Shown here: piece after piece, positions 1 through 6,627 of the stretch
How positions within the stretch are numbered: position 1 is the stretch's first letter
Layout: each line of letters opens with the position of its first letter
Source of the DNA: Bacteroidota bacterium
GTDB lineage: Bacteria > Bacteroidota > Bacteroidia > Bacteroidales > GCA-2748055
Reading direction: 5' to 3'
Assembly: GCA_024244665.1 (NCBI GenBank)
Contig: JAAEOI010000183.1
Coordinates: 1-17,808 of the forward strand
DNA: 17,808 nt
The notes under the pieces: model-generated
Told to the model about the DNA's origin: nothing
The model's database searches: none
Seen by the model: only the letters and a program-made list of their open reading frames with translations
Made by a program: the position numbers and the translations under genes

Positions 1-48
1 CATATTTTTGTTCGAGAACTGCTTAAAAATGCAGCGCCTCATGAAAAA

Positions 49-129
49 TAGATGTTTATTATCGGGTTATTATACTTATTAGTGCTTATCTGGATAATAA
101 ACATTTTTCAATAGATATTTATTATCCGA
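49..129. repeat. Interlocking direct and inverted repeats
   Basis: The core ATGTTTATTATC at 52-63 is repeated inverted as GATAATAAACAT at 93-104. A near-copy in direct orientation lies at 111-129, starting ATAGAT like the copy at 49. The middle and right copies form a perfect 10-bp stem (GGATAATAAA at 92-101 with TTTATTATCC at 118-127) around a 16-nt loop. Three related copies in alternating orientation look like a cluster of binding sites or the remnant of a small repeat element. Confidence 0.7.
52..114 (+). CDS. Possible 20-residue hydrophobic peptide
   Basis: An ATG directly follows the TAG at 49-51 and opens a 20-codon frame ending in TAG (112-114). The peptide is almost entirely I, L, V, F, W and Y, so it would form one membrane helix. 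No Shine-Dalgarno is visible and the frame overlaps the inverted repeats at 52-127. Very small membrane peptides include type I toxins and subunits of membrane complexes, but nothing here identifies a family. AT-rich DNA easily gives hydrophobic codons by chance, so this is only a candidate. Confidence 0.15.
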   Translation: MFIIGLLYLLVLIWIINIFQ

Positions 130-152
130 AACAGCATCCTGATTGCTAATAA

Positions 153-171
153 ATAGATATTTTATATCTAT
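153..171. repeat. Short hairpin, 8-bp stem
   Basis: ATAGATAT at 153-160 pairs with ATATCTAT at 164-171 around a 3-nt TTT loop. It shares the ATAGAT word with the repeats at 49 and 111. It is AT-only apart from two G/C pairs and has no U-run after it, so it is a poor terminator candidate. Confidence 0.5.
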
Positions 172-204
172 CTGGATTTTTGACGGACCTAAGTGTCGAC
201 ATAA

Positions 205-519
205 GCCCTATCTGTACCATGTACCAAATTTAGGTGCGTTCTAGCAGCCGTGAAAGATGAACTTCGTAGGATGGAAACCATATACCAATAAAAGACAGAT
301 CATAATGGATGCTCACTATCCGGACATGCACAACACACATTAAAAAGTGCCTGCATCAAAGGGATTCTGGAAGCAGAAGCGGCTTGCATGATGGAATCTT
401 TAAGAAGGTTAATTGATGTCACAGACGCTCTGTTATTTTATGAAGCGCTTATGACTCATTAAGTCCTTGTTAGCCAGTATAGTATTAACCTTGCGCAGGA
501 ACGGGAACTGGCAGACTGA
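205..519 (+). pseudogene. Broken reading frame, possible histidine phosphotransfer (HPt) remnant
   Basis: Frame 1 is open from about 205 apart from TAA at 289-291, TAA at 460-462 and TGA at 517-519, and has no plausible start. The middle piece reads like protein. It contains QHTLKSA (331-351) followed by a helical stretch rich in E, A, M and L (ILEAEAACMMESLRR, 364-408). HPt domains carry the phosphorylated His in an AHTLKxS motif followed by a small-residue loop and an amphipathic helix, and the spacing here is similar but one residue short. A phosphorelay fragment beside a response regulator would make sense as the remains of a hybrid histidine kinase. This is weak homology by eye; the stretch could be unrelated noise. 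Confidence 0.25.
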
Positions 520-537
520 CTGCCGGACTGACTGCCG
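514..537. repeat. 12-bp tandem duplication
   Basis: GACTGACTGCCG occurs twice back to back (514-525 and 526-537). The duplication lies at the end of the broken frame and repeats its stop codon, consistent with sequence no longer under coding constraint. Confidence 0.8.
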
Positions 538-696
538 GATCATATCCTGTGAAAACCGGCCAGGGTGTCCCGATGACGAAAACAGCTGATAAAAATAAAC
601 TCACCATATCAGGCAAAAGTAACAGGGTTGTGACTTTTTGAAATCGCAAAAATGACTACCGCTGTTTATTTCATATGGAGGCTTCATGATTCCATC

Positions 697-713
697 ATTT
701 GATACTATCAAAT
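697..713. promoter_or_regulatory. 17-bp perfect palindrome, possible operator
   Basis: ATTTGATA and TATCAAAT flank a single central C at 705, a perfect 8+8 dyad. It lies about 40 bp upstream of the candidate promoter box at 752-759, where an activator or repressor could act on the response regulator gene. The size and symmetry fit a homodimeric helix-turn-helix protein. No family can be named from the sequence. Confidence 0.4.
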
Positions 714-751
714 AGGCCGGCTACATTCTCGGCAAAGCACCTGTTTTTTAC

Positions 752-759
752 TAGCTTTG
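752..759 (+). promoter_or_regulatory. Candidate Bacteroidota -7 box for the response regulator
   Basis: TAGCTTTG matches the TAnnTTTG -7 consensus of Bacteroidota housekeeping promoters. It ends 26 nt before the ATG at 786, giving a leader of about 20 nt. I see no TTTG at the expected -33 distance, so the upstream half is weak. Confidence 0.4.
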
Positions 760-785
760 TGACACATTATTGATATTAGACGTAA

Positions 786-1952
786 ATGGCACATATCCTG
801 GTAATTGACGACGAAAGAAGTATCCGGAATACCCTCAAGGAGATTCTGGAGTATGAGAAGTTTTCGGTCGACCTGGCCGAAAACGGGGCAGAGGGACTTG
901 AGAAATATAAAAAAGGGAACTACGACATCGTTCTCTGCGACATAAAGATGCCGGAGATGGACGGACTGGAGGTGCTTGAAAAGCTCTTCGAGGAGCAGGG
1001 TGAAGCCCAGGTGATCATGATATCTGGCCACGGAAGCGTGGACAACGCAGTGGAGGCGATCAAGAAGGGAGCCTACGATTTCATTGAGAAACCCCTGGAT
1101 CTGAACAGGCTCCTGATCACCGTCAGAAACGCCCTGGACAAAACCAACCTGATCACAGAAACCCGGGTGCTGAAGAAGAAAGTTTCCAAAGGGTATGAAA
1201 TGATCGGAGATTCAGAGGCCATCGGGAAGGTGAAAGAGATCATCGAGAAGGTGGCTCCCACCGACGCCAGGGTGATGATCACCGGTTCAAATGGTACCGG
1301 CAAAGAACTGGTGGCAAGGTCCCTGCACGAGAACAGCAATCGAGCGGCAGCCCCCTTTATCGAGGTCAATTGTGCGGCTATCCCTTCCGAACTGATTGAG
1401 AGTGAGCTGTTCGGACATGAGAAAGGTGCCTTTACTTCGGCCATCAAACAACGCAAGGGAAAGTTTGAGCAGGCCGACGGTGGAACCATCTTCCTGGACG
1501 AGATTGGCGACATGAGCCTCTCAGCCCAGGCCAAGGTATTGAGGGCCCTGCAGGAAAACAAGATCACCCGGGTGGGCAGTGACAAGGACATCAATGTGAA
1601 TGTACGGGTGCTGGCAGCCACCAACAAAAACCTGAAGACGGAGATCGAAAAAAGCAGCTTCCGGGAGGACCTCTACCACCGGCTGAGTGTGATCCTGATC
1701 CATGTACCTTCTCTCAACGAACGCCTGGAAGACATCCCCCTGCTGGCCGACCATTTCAACACCATTATCTGCGAGGAGTACGGTACCCAGCCAAAAAATA
1801 TCACCTCCGATGCCATCAAGGAGTTGCAGAATATAACCTGGACCGGCAACATCCGGGAATTCAGGAACGTGCTGGAGCGGCTGATCATCCTATGTGACAA
1901 GGAGATTACCGGCAAGGATGTGATAGCCTTTGCCATGCCCATCTCCAGGTAG
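786..1952 (+). CDS. Sigma-54-type response regulator (NtrC family) lacking the Fis DNA-binding domain
   Basis: This 388-residue protein has a receiver domain (about 3-115: acidic pair D8/D9, phosphoacceptor D52, S80, K102) and a sigma-54-interacting AAA+ domain (about 138-370). The AAA+ part has a Walker A GSNGTGKE (167-174), Walker B GGTIFLDEIG (232-241), a sensor I region (RVLAATN), the FREDLYHRL arginine segment and the sensor II GNIREFRN. It should hydrolyse ATP to remodel sigma-54 RNA polymerase when phosphorylated. Two oddities: the sigma-54 contact loop reads GAFTSA (214-219) instead of GAFTGA, and the protein stops about 18 residues after the AAA+ domain, where relatives continue for 50-80 residues to a Fis-type helix-turn-helix. 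It therefore probably acts without specific DNA binding, through a partner, or from solution. No partner kinase is intact in the window. Confidence 0.93.
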   Translation: MAHILVIDDERSIRNTLKEILEYEKFSVDLAENGAEGLEKYKKGNYDIVLCDIKMPEMDGLEVLEKLFEEQGEAQVIMISGHGSVDNAVEAIKKGAYDFIEKPLDLNRLLITVRNALDKTNLITETRVLKKKVSKGYEMIGDSEAIGKVKEIIEKVAPTDARVMITGSNGTGKELVARSLHENSNRAAAPFIEVNCAAIPSELIESELFGHEKGAFTSAIKQRKGKFEQADGGTIFLDEIGDMSLSAQAKVLRALQENKITRVGSDKDINVNVRVLAATNKNLKTEIEKSSFREDLYHRLSVILIHVPSLNERLEDIPLLADHFNTIICEEYGTQPKNITSDAIKELQNITWTGNIREFRNVLERLIILCDKEITGKDVIAFAMPISR

Positions 1953-1983
1953 AGAAAAAACCCATCCCCAGGAACAGATCCAT

Positions 1984-3630
1984 ATGAACAAACTCTTGCC
2001 GAACACTTACAGGATTCACTACTTCATAATTGCGATCATAAGCCTTGTGGCGGGACTCCTGCTTTATACCCTCTTACCCGGGAAACAGGAAATGTGGATG
2101 TTTGTTAATTCAGACACACGCTATATGGCAGCAATCTATACCGACCTGTTTGTCCATCATACAGGTCTGCATGGCTGGCATCTCCCCGCCTCTCCCAACT
2201 TCTTTCCCGACATGCTGGTCTTCTCACTGTTGATGGCACTTCTGAAAGGGCCATTACTTACTGCCATGGTATACGGCGTACTTCAGTTAACCACAGTGCT
2301 CATCCTTGTCAACATCCTGATCCGGACCTTTGATCCTGAAATTTCTGTAAACAGACTTTACATACTCAGCCTGGTGATCCTGTTTCTTCCCTTCTCCTCC
2401 ATCCTGGGAGAGAGCCACCTGTTGCCGTCCCAGCTGCTTTTTAATGGATATCACTGCGGATTCTTCATCAACAGCCTCCTCGCTACAATCTTCTACGTGA
2501 AGTATGTGAGAAGCGGAAAACGAAGTCTCCTGGTCCTGATGTCTGCTCTGAGCATGGTGGCAGTTGTTTCTGATAAACTGTTTATTATTGGATTTACCGG
2601 ACCCCTGCTTGTGGTCTCCCTTGTCAACTATTTTCATGCATCGAGGGATAAACGACACCTTGTGGTCACCGCTGCCATCATAGTTTCCACACTCGCTGGA
2701 CTGGGACTTTTCAAACTGATATCAGCTTCAGAGGCCATTACATTTATACCCACTACCTGGAAAACCTTTAATTTCCAGAACATAGGTGGTTCTTTCTCAA
2801 CCCTGGTGATTCACATGAAGAGCATCATCATTAAGGCTCCATTTCAGCGGCTGCTTGTGCTGATGACCCTGTTTTTTATGTTAGGAGCCCCTCCCTTTCT
2901 CCTGGCCTTTCTCAAGCGATTTCTAAGGAATTCGGAAAACCAAGCCTTTCACCGGCAATACAATCTTTTGCTCTACATGAGCATGTTTACATTCATGGTT
3001 TTCTGGACTCCTGTGATCAATGGCAGCTATGTGGGTCCGGCCATTATCCGGTACAACTATGCCGCCCTGATCATTGGTTCACTGGGATTCATCTATCTCC
3101 TCCTCTACTTTTTCCCGGTCAGGAAAAGCCTGCCCCTTTTGAGGAAATACTTTGCTTATGCTTGTTCCCTGGGCATTCTCATTTTCCTGCTGCTTACCGG
3201 TATTAAGCACCAGGTAGGGAAGGGGCTCTCTGACTTTGCCGGCTACTACCCGGAATCGACCAGGTTACTGGACAGCCTGAAGAGTGAACACCAGCTTAAA
3301 TACGGGGTTTCAGAGTACTGGCAGGCACTATCCCAAACACAGTACTCCCATAACGGGCTCAGACTGTATACTGTCTGGGATGACTCTTTCAGGCCCTGGT
3401 ACCATGTGACCAATGAAAACTGGTACCACGACGGGGGGAAGGGCATACATGCAAATCCTGTTTTTAACTATCTGGTAGTTGACCGTTTCAAGAAAACCGA
3501 AAAGCTTGGAGAATTGTTTGGATCAGCAATGGATACCCTCTGCAACAAGCCGGACCTGGTGGTTATCAAGGTCCCCGATTTCAAATTTGACTCCGAAACC
3601 CGTGAAATATATCTCTTGAATCAGCCCTGA
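1984..3630 (+). CDS. Large multi-pass membrane protein, possibly GT-C-like
   Basis: I chose ATG 1984 (548 residues). An upstream ATG at 1930 would overlap the regulator gene and add a polar, non-membrane tail, while AGGA at 1970-1973 sits upstream of 1984. The protein starts with a membrane helix (about 13-31), then a loop with an NSDTRYMAAIYTDLF segment (42-56) and PNFFPDM (71-77), then roughly nine more helices to about 405. A soluble C-terminal part (about 410-548) has many aromatic residues and is probably periplasmic. An acidic first loop and many helices recall GT-C glycosyltransferases using lipid-linked sugars, but I see no decisive motif. It lies 31 nt after the response regulator, probably co-transcribed, and ends 1 nt from a convergent polyprenyl-phosphate sugar transferase, which supports an envelope-glycan role by context only. 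Confidence 0.8.
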   Translation: MNKLLPNTYRIHYFIIAIISLVAGLLLYTLLPGKQEMWMFVNSDTRYMAAIYTDLFVHHTGLHGWHLPASPNFFPDMLVFSLLMALLKGPLLTAMVYGVLQLTTVLILVNILIRTFDPEISVNRLYILSLVILFLPFSSILGESHLLPSQLLFNGYHCGFFINSLLATIFYVKYVRSGKRSLLVLMSALSMVAVVSDKLFIIGFTGPLLVVSLVNYFHASRDKRHLVVTAAIIVSTLAGLGLFKLISASEAITFIPTTWKTFNFQNIGGSFSTLVIHMKSIIIKAPFQRLLVLMTLFFMLGAPPFLLAFLKRFLRNSENQAFHRQYNLLLYMSMFTFMVFWTPVINGSYVGPAIIRYNYAALIIGSLGFIYLLLYFFPVRKSLPLLRKYFAYACSLGILIFLLLTGIKHQVGKGLSDFAGYYPESTRLLDSLKSEHQLKYGVSEYWQALSQTQYSHNGLRLYTVWDDSFRPWYHVTNENWYHDGGKGIHANPVFNYLVVDRFKKTEKLGELFGSAMDTLCNKPDLVVIKVPDFKFDSETREIYLLNQP

Positions 3631-3631
3631 G

Positions 3632-4546
3632 TCAGTCCCTGGTCCTCTCCTGGATGAAAAAGTGAGGTCTGCGTTTTGTTTCATTGTAGATCCTTGCCAG
3701 GTATTCTCCCAGGATCCCGATACTGATCAGTTGAATTCCACCCAAAAACAGGATGGTTAAAAGCAGGGATGTCCAGCCGGGATTTGTATTTCCCAGCAAA
3801 TTCATAACAATGGCATAGACAGAATAGAGGATTCCGGCAAGCATGGTTATAAATCCGAGGGTGGTACTCAATCGCAGAGGCCTCGATGAAAAGGATGTGA
3901 CACCATCCACAGCAAATATGCGCATGCGCCTGAGGGTATATTTGGAGGCCCCGGACTGCCGCTTTTCCGCCTTATAATTAATGTAGGCCTGTTTGAATCC
4001 GATCCAGGTGACGAGGCCGCGGGTAAAGCGGTCCTGTTCTTCAATGGAGAGAAAGGCCTCCAGGGCCTTTCGGTTCACAATCCTGAAATCGGCTGCTGAG
4101 GGCTCAATTTTCACATCTGACAGGGCATTAAAAACCCGGTAAAACCATCTTGAGGAGATCTTTTTTAAAGCCCCGGCACCTTCGGTCTCTTTCCGGATGG
4201 TATTCACAATGTCGTAACCCTCCTCCATTTTCTTCAGTAATTCAGGGATGAGGGCGGGAGGATGCTGCCCGTCAGCATCCATCATAATCACAAGCTCTCC
4301 TCCTGCATCCTGCAGACCTGCCAGGAGGGCAGTCTGATGTCCGAAATTCCGGGAAAGCCGGATACCCCTGACCCGCTGATCCTCCGTGGCCAGCTCCCTT
4401 ATCTTTTCGAATGTACGGTCCCGGCTTCCATCGTCCACGAAGATAATTTCAAAGGAGGATGACTGGCTCACATGTTTCAAAATCTCACGGTACATGTAGC
4501 GGATGTTATCCTCTTCATGATAGGCTGGAAGAACAATACTTAGCAT
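3632..4546 (-). CDS. Polyprenyl-phosphate glycosyltransferase, GtrB/DPM1-like (GT2)
   Basis: This 304-residue protein has the full layout of enzymes that move a sugar from a nucleotide donor onto undecaprenyl phosphate at the inner face of the membrane. The GT-A domain shows SIVLPAYHEE at the N-terminus, VDDGSRD (37-43), a metal-binding DADGQHP (90-96) and the catalytic-domain segment RFTRGLVTWIGF (173-184). The basic KRQSGASKY (195-203) just before the helices is typical of the family. Two C-terminal membrane helices follow (about 225-250 and 257-285). The likely product is Und-P-glucose or a related Und-P-hexose that a GT-C enzyme would use on the outer side. The GT-C-like proteins in this window are candidate users. 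The sugar cannot be told from sequence. Confidence 0.92.
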   Translation of the reverse strand: MLSIVLPAYHEEDNIRYMYREILKHVSQSSSFEIIFVDDGSRDRTFEKIRELATEDQRVRGIRLSRNFGHQTALLAGLQDAGGELVIMMDADGQHPPALIPELLKKMEEGYDIVNTIRKETEGAGALKKISSRWFYRVFNALSDVKIEPSAADFRIVNRKALEAFLSIEEQDRFTRGLVTWIGFKQAYINYKAEKRQSGASKYTLRRMRIFAVDGVTSFSSRPLRLSTTLGFITMLAGILYSVYAIVMNLLGNTNPGWTSLLLTILFLGGIQLISIGILGEYLARIYNETKRRPHFFIQERTRD

Positions 4547-4590
4547 AGTGCGGGTTTTTCAGACTAAAAGTAAGAAATAGTAGATTAAGC

Positions 4591-4619
4591 TGTGTTCAAT
4601 ATTTTATTATTTACCTTTG
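4591..4619 (+). promoter_or_regulatory. Candidate promoter for the flippase-like gene
   Basis: TACCTTTG at 4612-4619 matches TAnnTTTG and ends 18 nt before the ATG at 4638. TGTG at 4591-4594 is a partial -33 match with a 17-nt spacer. It lies in the 91-bp divergent gap between the GtrB-like gene and this gene. No good box is visible for the opposite direction. Confidence 0.4.
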
Positions 4620-4637
4620 GGATCAGATTTTCCAACA

Positions 4638-5513
4638 ATGAAACGCCTCTTCTACCTGCTTATTTTCATCTCCTTCCTTTTCCTGTTTTTTTTCCTCATC
4701 AGGCAGGATTATATCATCCCGGAAATTGTCAGTCTGCCCGCACTCGCCGGCTCCGTTCTGCTACTTATGGCGGGCTTTTACGCCCAGACCTACAGCTGGA
4801 AAGTTGCCCTGGATATTCATGGTTACCCGACCACACGGGGAGATGCGGTGGTCTCCCAGGGACTCTCGGTCTTTGCCAAATACATTCCCGGAAAGATCTG
4901 GGTGATCATAGGCCGGGCGGGCTACCTTTCGCCGGATAAAAAGGATCTGAAGGCAAAATCGGTCATTTCACTGAAGGAACAGCTGATCTACCTCTGGGCC
5001 GGCTTCTTAATCAGCAGCATACCTACTATCATCTACTACGGGCTGCAATGGATCAGTATTCTTGTTCTGCTCATCATCACAGGCTTAACTCTCTTCCTGT
5101 TTTTCCCGGCAATACATAACTGGTCCATGGGACTCCTTAACAGGATCATGAAATCACCCATAGACGTTCCCTCCATTGAATTCAGAGAATCTGTGCCCCT
5201 GATCCTGTCCGTAAGTCTGGTCTGGGCTTTCTGGACTTCCGGATTCTATCTCTTCATGATGGCCTTCTCTGCCAGCATCACACCCGTTATGATGTTCGCC
5301 TTTCCCCTGAGTGTTTGTTTCGGACTGATCGCTCTGTTTCTTCCCGGAGGACTGGGACTGAGGGAAGGGATTATTATTGCATACCTGGGACTTGCCGGGC
5401 TGGATGTTGAGATTGCCACCACAATCTCATTTATAAACCGTTTATGGTTTGTGGGAGGAGAGCTTTTTATCTTCCTTCTTGCCTTGCTGGTCAGGTTGAT
5501 CAGGAAACCCTGA
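4638..5513 (+). CDS. Flippase-like integral membrane protein (PF03706, YbhN/AglD C-terminal type)
   Basis: This 291-residue protein starts at ATG 4638; a TTG seven codons upstream is in frame but overlaps the promoter box. It has about seven or eight membrane helices and the marks of the lysylphosphatidylglycerol-synthase membrane-domain superfamily: KYIPGKIW (81-88), an acidic residue within a helix (E114 in SLKEQLIYLWAG), and PGGLGLREG (236-244), followed by NRLW (267-270). Members without a soluble domain are often found near polyprenyl-sugar transferases and have been proposed to handle lipid-linked sugars across the membrane. That fits its place between two family 2 glycosyltransferases. 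The substrate is unknown and flipping is inference. It ends 13 nt from a convergent gene. Confidence 0.85.
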   Translation: MKRLFYLLIFISFLFLFFFLIRQDYIIPEIVSLPALAGSVLLLMAGFYAQTYSWKVALDIHGYPTTRGDAVVSQGLSVFAKYIPGKIWVIIGRAGYLSPDKKDLKAKSVISLKEQLIYLWAGFLISSIPTIIYYGLQWISILVLLIITGLTLFLFFPAIHNWSMGLLNRIMKSPIDVPSIEFRESVPLILSVSLVWAFWTSGFYLFMMAFSASITPVMMFAFPLSVCFGLIALFLPGGLGLREGIIIAYLGLAGLDVEIATTISFINRLWFVGGELFIFLLALLVRLIRKP

Positions 5514-5526
5514 GCCCGGCTTCAGG

Positions 5527-6624
5527 CTATCGTTGCAGTCGGTCGTTATCCTGGATGTCCATCCACATTGCAGTCAGCAGAGACTGAAATCCACTGATAA
5601 ACAGGAATACGAAGGCCAGCACTGTAACCGGATTGGCTTCCATGCCTTTCATGGCTAAAATCAAAATCTTCACCAGGAAGGGAATTGAAACCACTATAAG
5701 GGCCAGGGATATGTGGTAGAGCAGGAATAACGGGTGAAAGCTCTTAAACAGGTATTTACCCCATATACGCTTGATAAACAATTTCATAAGCAGGAATGAC
5801 AACCTGGGAATCAGTTTCCTGATTTTCATCTTCGACTGCTCTCCGATACTGTAGACAGGTTTGATGCCCACCTCCCGGATGCTGCAGAAATTCATATTCA
5901 GCTTCACCAGCATATCATTGGGATAACCATAGGTGGGGTAGATCTTCGTTAGATCGATGGAGTGGAGTGCCTCCCTGGATATGGCTGTAAAGGCGGTCTG
6001 GGTATCAGAAATGGACCAGTAACCCGAGGCCACTTTTGTAAGGATGGATAATATGGAGTTTCCAAGAAACCTGACCCTTGGAATCACCATGTGAGCACTC
6101 TTATGTATCAGCCTGTTGCCCTTAACATAATCGATTCCGTCATAAACCACCGGGCTACAGATGCTTTCTATCTCTCCAGGATCCATCTGGCCGTCTCCAT
6201 CAATCTTCACCACACAATCGATTTCATGATCCTTACACCACTTGTACCCCCTTGCAACCGCGGCACCCACCCCGCTGTTGCTGGTGAGATTGATCAGCAC
6301 AACTTTGCTGTTATCTGCTTCACTCTCTATGATTTCACACGGCGCCAGCTTCTCATTCTCAGTGATCAGGCCTTCATGGACCAGCTGATCTGCGTAGTTG
6401 TACTTATTAGGAACAAAGGTTCCGATGATGGATGGAAGGGATTGCTCTGCAGCAGGAAGTTTGTCAATGTAGCCCTGTATAATCTGTGCTGTCTTATCTT
6501 TGGAACAGTCGTTGATGACCACGATACGATCCACGAATTCAGGCATGGAATCCAGTACCATACTGATCTGGCTCTCCTCATTGTATGCGGGAATGACTAC
6601 CCCTATGGTTTTATCGTTCAGCAT
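5527..6624 (-). CDS. Membrane-associated family 2 glycosyltransferase with an internal insertion
   Basis: This 365-residue protein has a GT-A core: VVIPAYNEE (9-17), VINDCSKD (36-43), NSGVGAAVARGYKW (116-129), the metal-binding DGDGQMDP (142-149) and a D-x-Q segment SDTQTAF (206-212). About 50 extra residues (52-105) separate NDCSKD from NSGVG, where relatives have about 20. The insert is acidic and aromatic with no motif I know. Two C-terminal helices (about 298-325 and 333-352) anchor it, so it probably builds a lipid-linked sugar. It begins 3 nt after the stop of the GT-C-like gene upstream and is surely in the same operon. The pairing suggests one makes a polyprenyl-sugar donor and the other uses it. 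Confidence 0.85.
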   Translation of the reverse strand: MLNDKTIGVVIPAYNEESQISMVLDSMPEFVDRIVVINDCSKDKTAQIIQGYIDKLPAAEQSLPSIIGTFVPNKYNYADQLVHEGLITENEKLAPCEIIESEADNSKVVLINLTSNSGVGAAVARGYKWCKDHEIDCVVKIDGDGQMDPGEIESICSPVVYDGIDYVKGNRLIHKSAHMVIPRVRFLGNSILSILTKVASGYWSISDTQTAFTAISREALHSIDLTKIYPTYGYPNDMLVKLNMNFCSIREVGIKPVYSIGEQSKMKIRKLIPRLSFLLMKLFIKRIWGKYLFKSFHPLFLLYHISLALIVVSIPFLVKILILAMKGMEANPVTVLAFVFLFISGFQSLLTAMWMDIQDNDRLQR

Positions 6625-6627
6625 TAG

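Larger units (their letters stand above)
1..785. other. Intergenic region with degenerate sequence and inverted repeats
   Basis: There is no intact gene longer than about 25 codons here. Frame 1 starts open (positions 1-51, sixteen codons ending in PHEK then TAG) and may be the tail of a gene left of the window, but it is too short to identify. The first 180 bases are strongly AT-rich and contain interlocking repeats. Positions 205-519 hold a broken reading frame, 514-537 a 12-bp tandem duplication, and 697-713 a palindrome. The last 35 bases carry the probable promoter of the response regulator. The mix suggests a decayed gene or former insertion site rather than a simple spacer; this is inference. 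Confidence 0.6.

Noticed and set aside
1073..1627. 184-codon open frame on the minus strand
   Set aside because: It mirrors the receiver and AAA+ coding sequence of the response regulator; no family features.
1930..1983. Upstream ATG for the membrane protein
   Set aside because: It overlaps the regulator gene and adds a polar tail before the first membrane helix; ATG 1984 fits better.
5509..5526. CCTGA/TCAGG hairpin between convergent genes as a terminator
   Set aside because: The stem is only 5-6 bp, has no U-run on either side and overlaps a stop codon.
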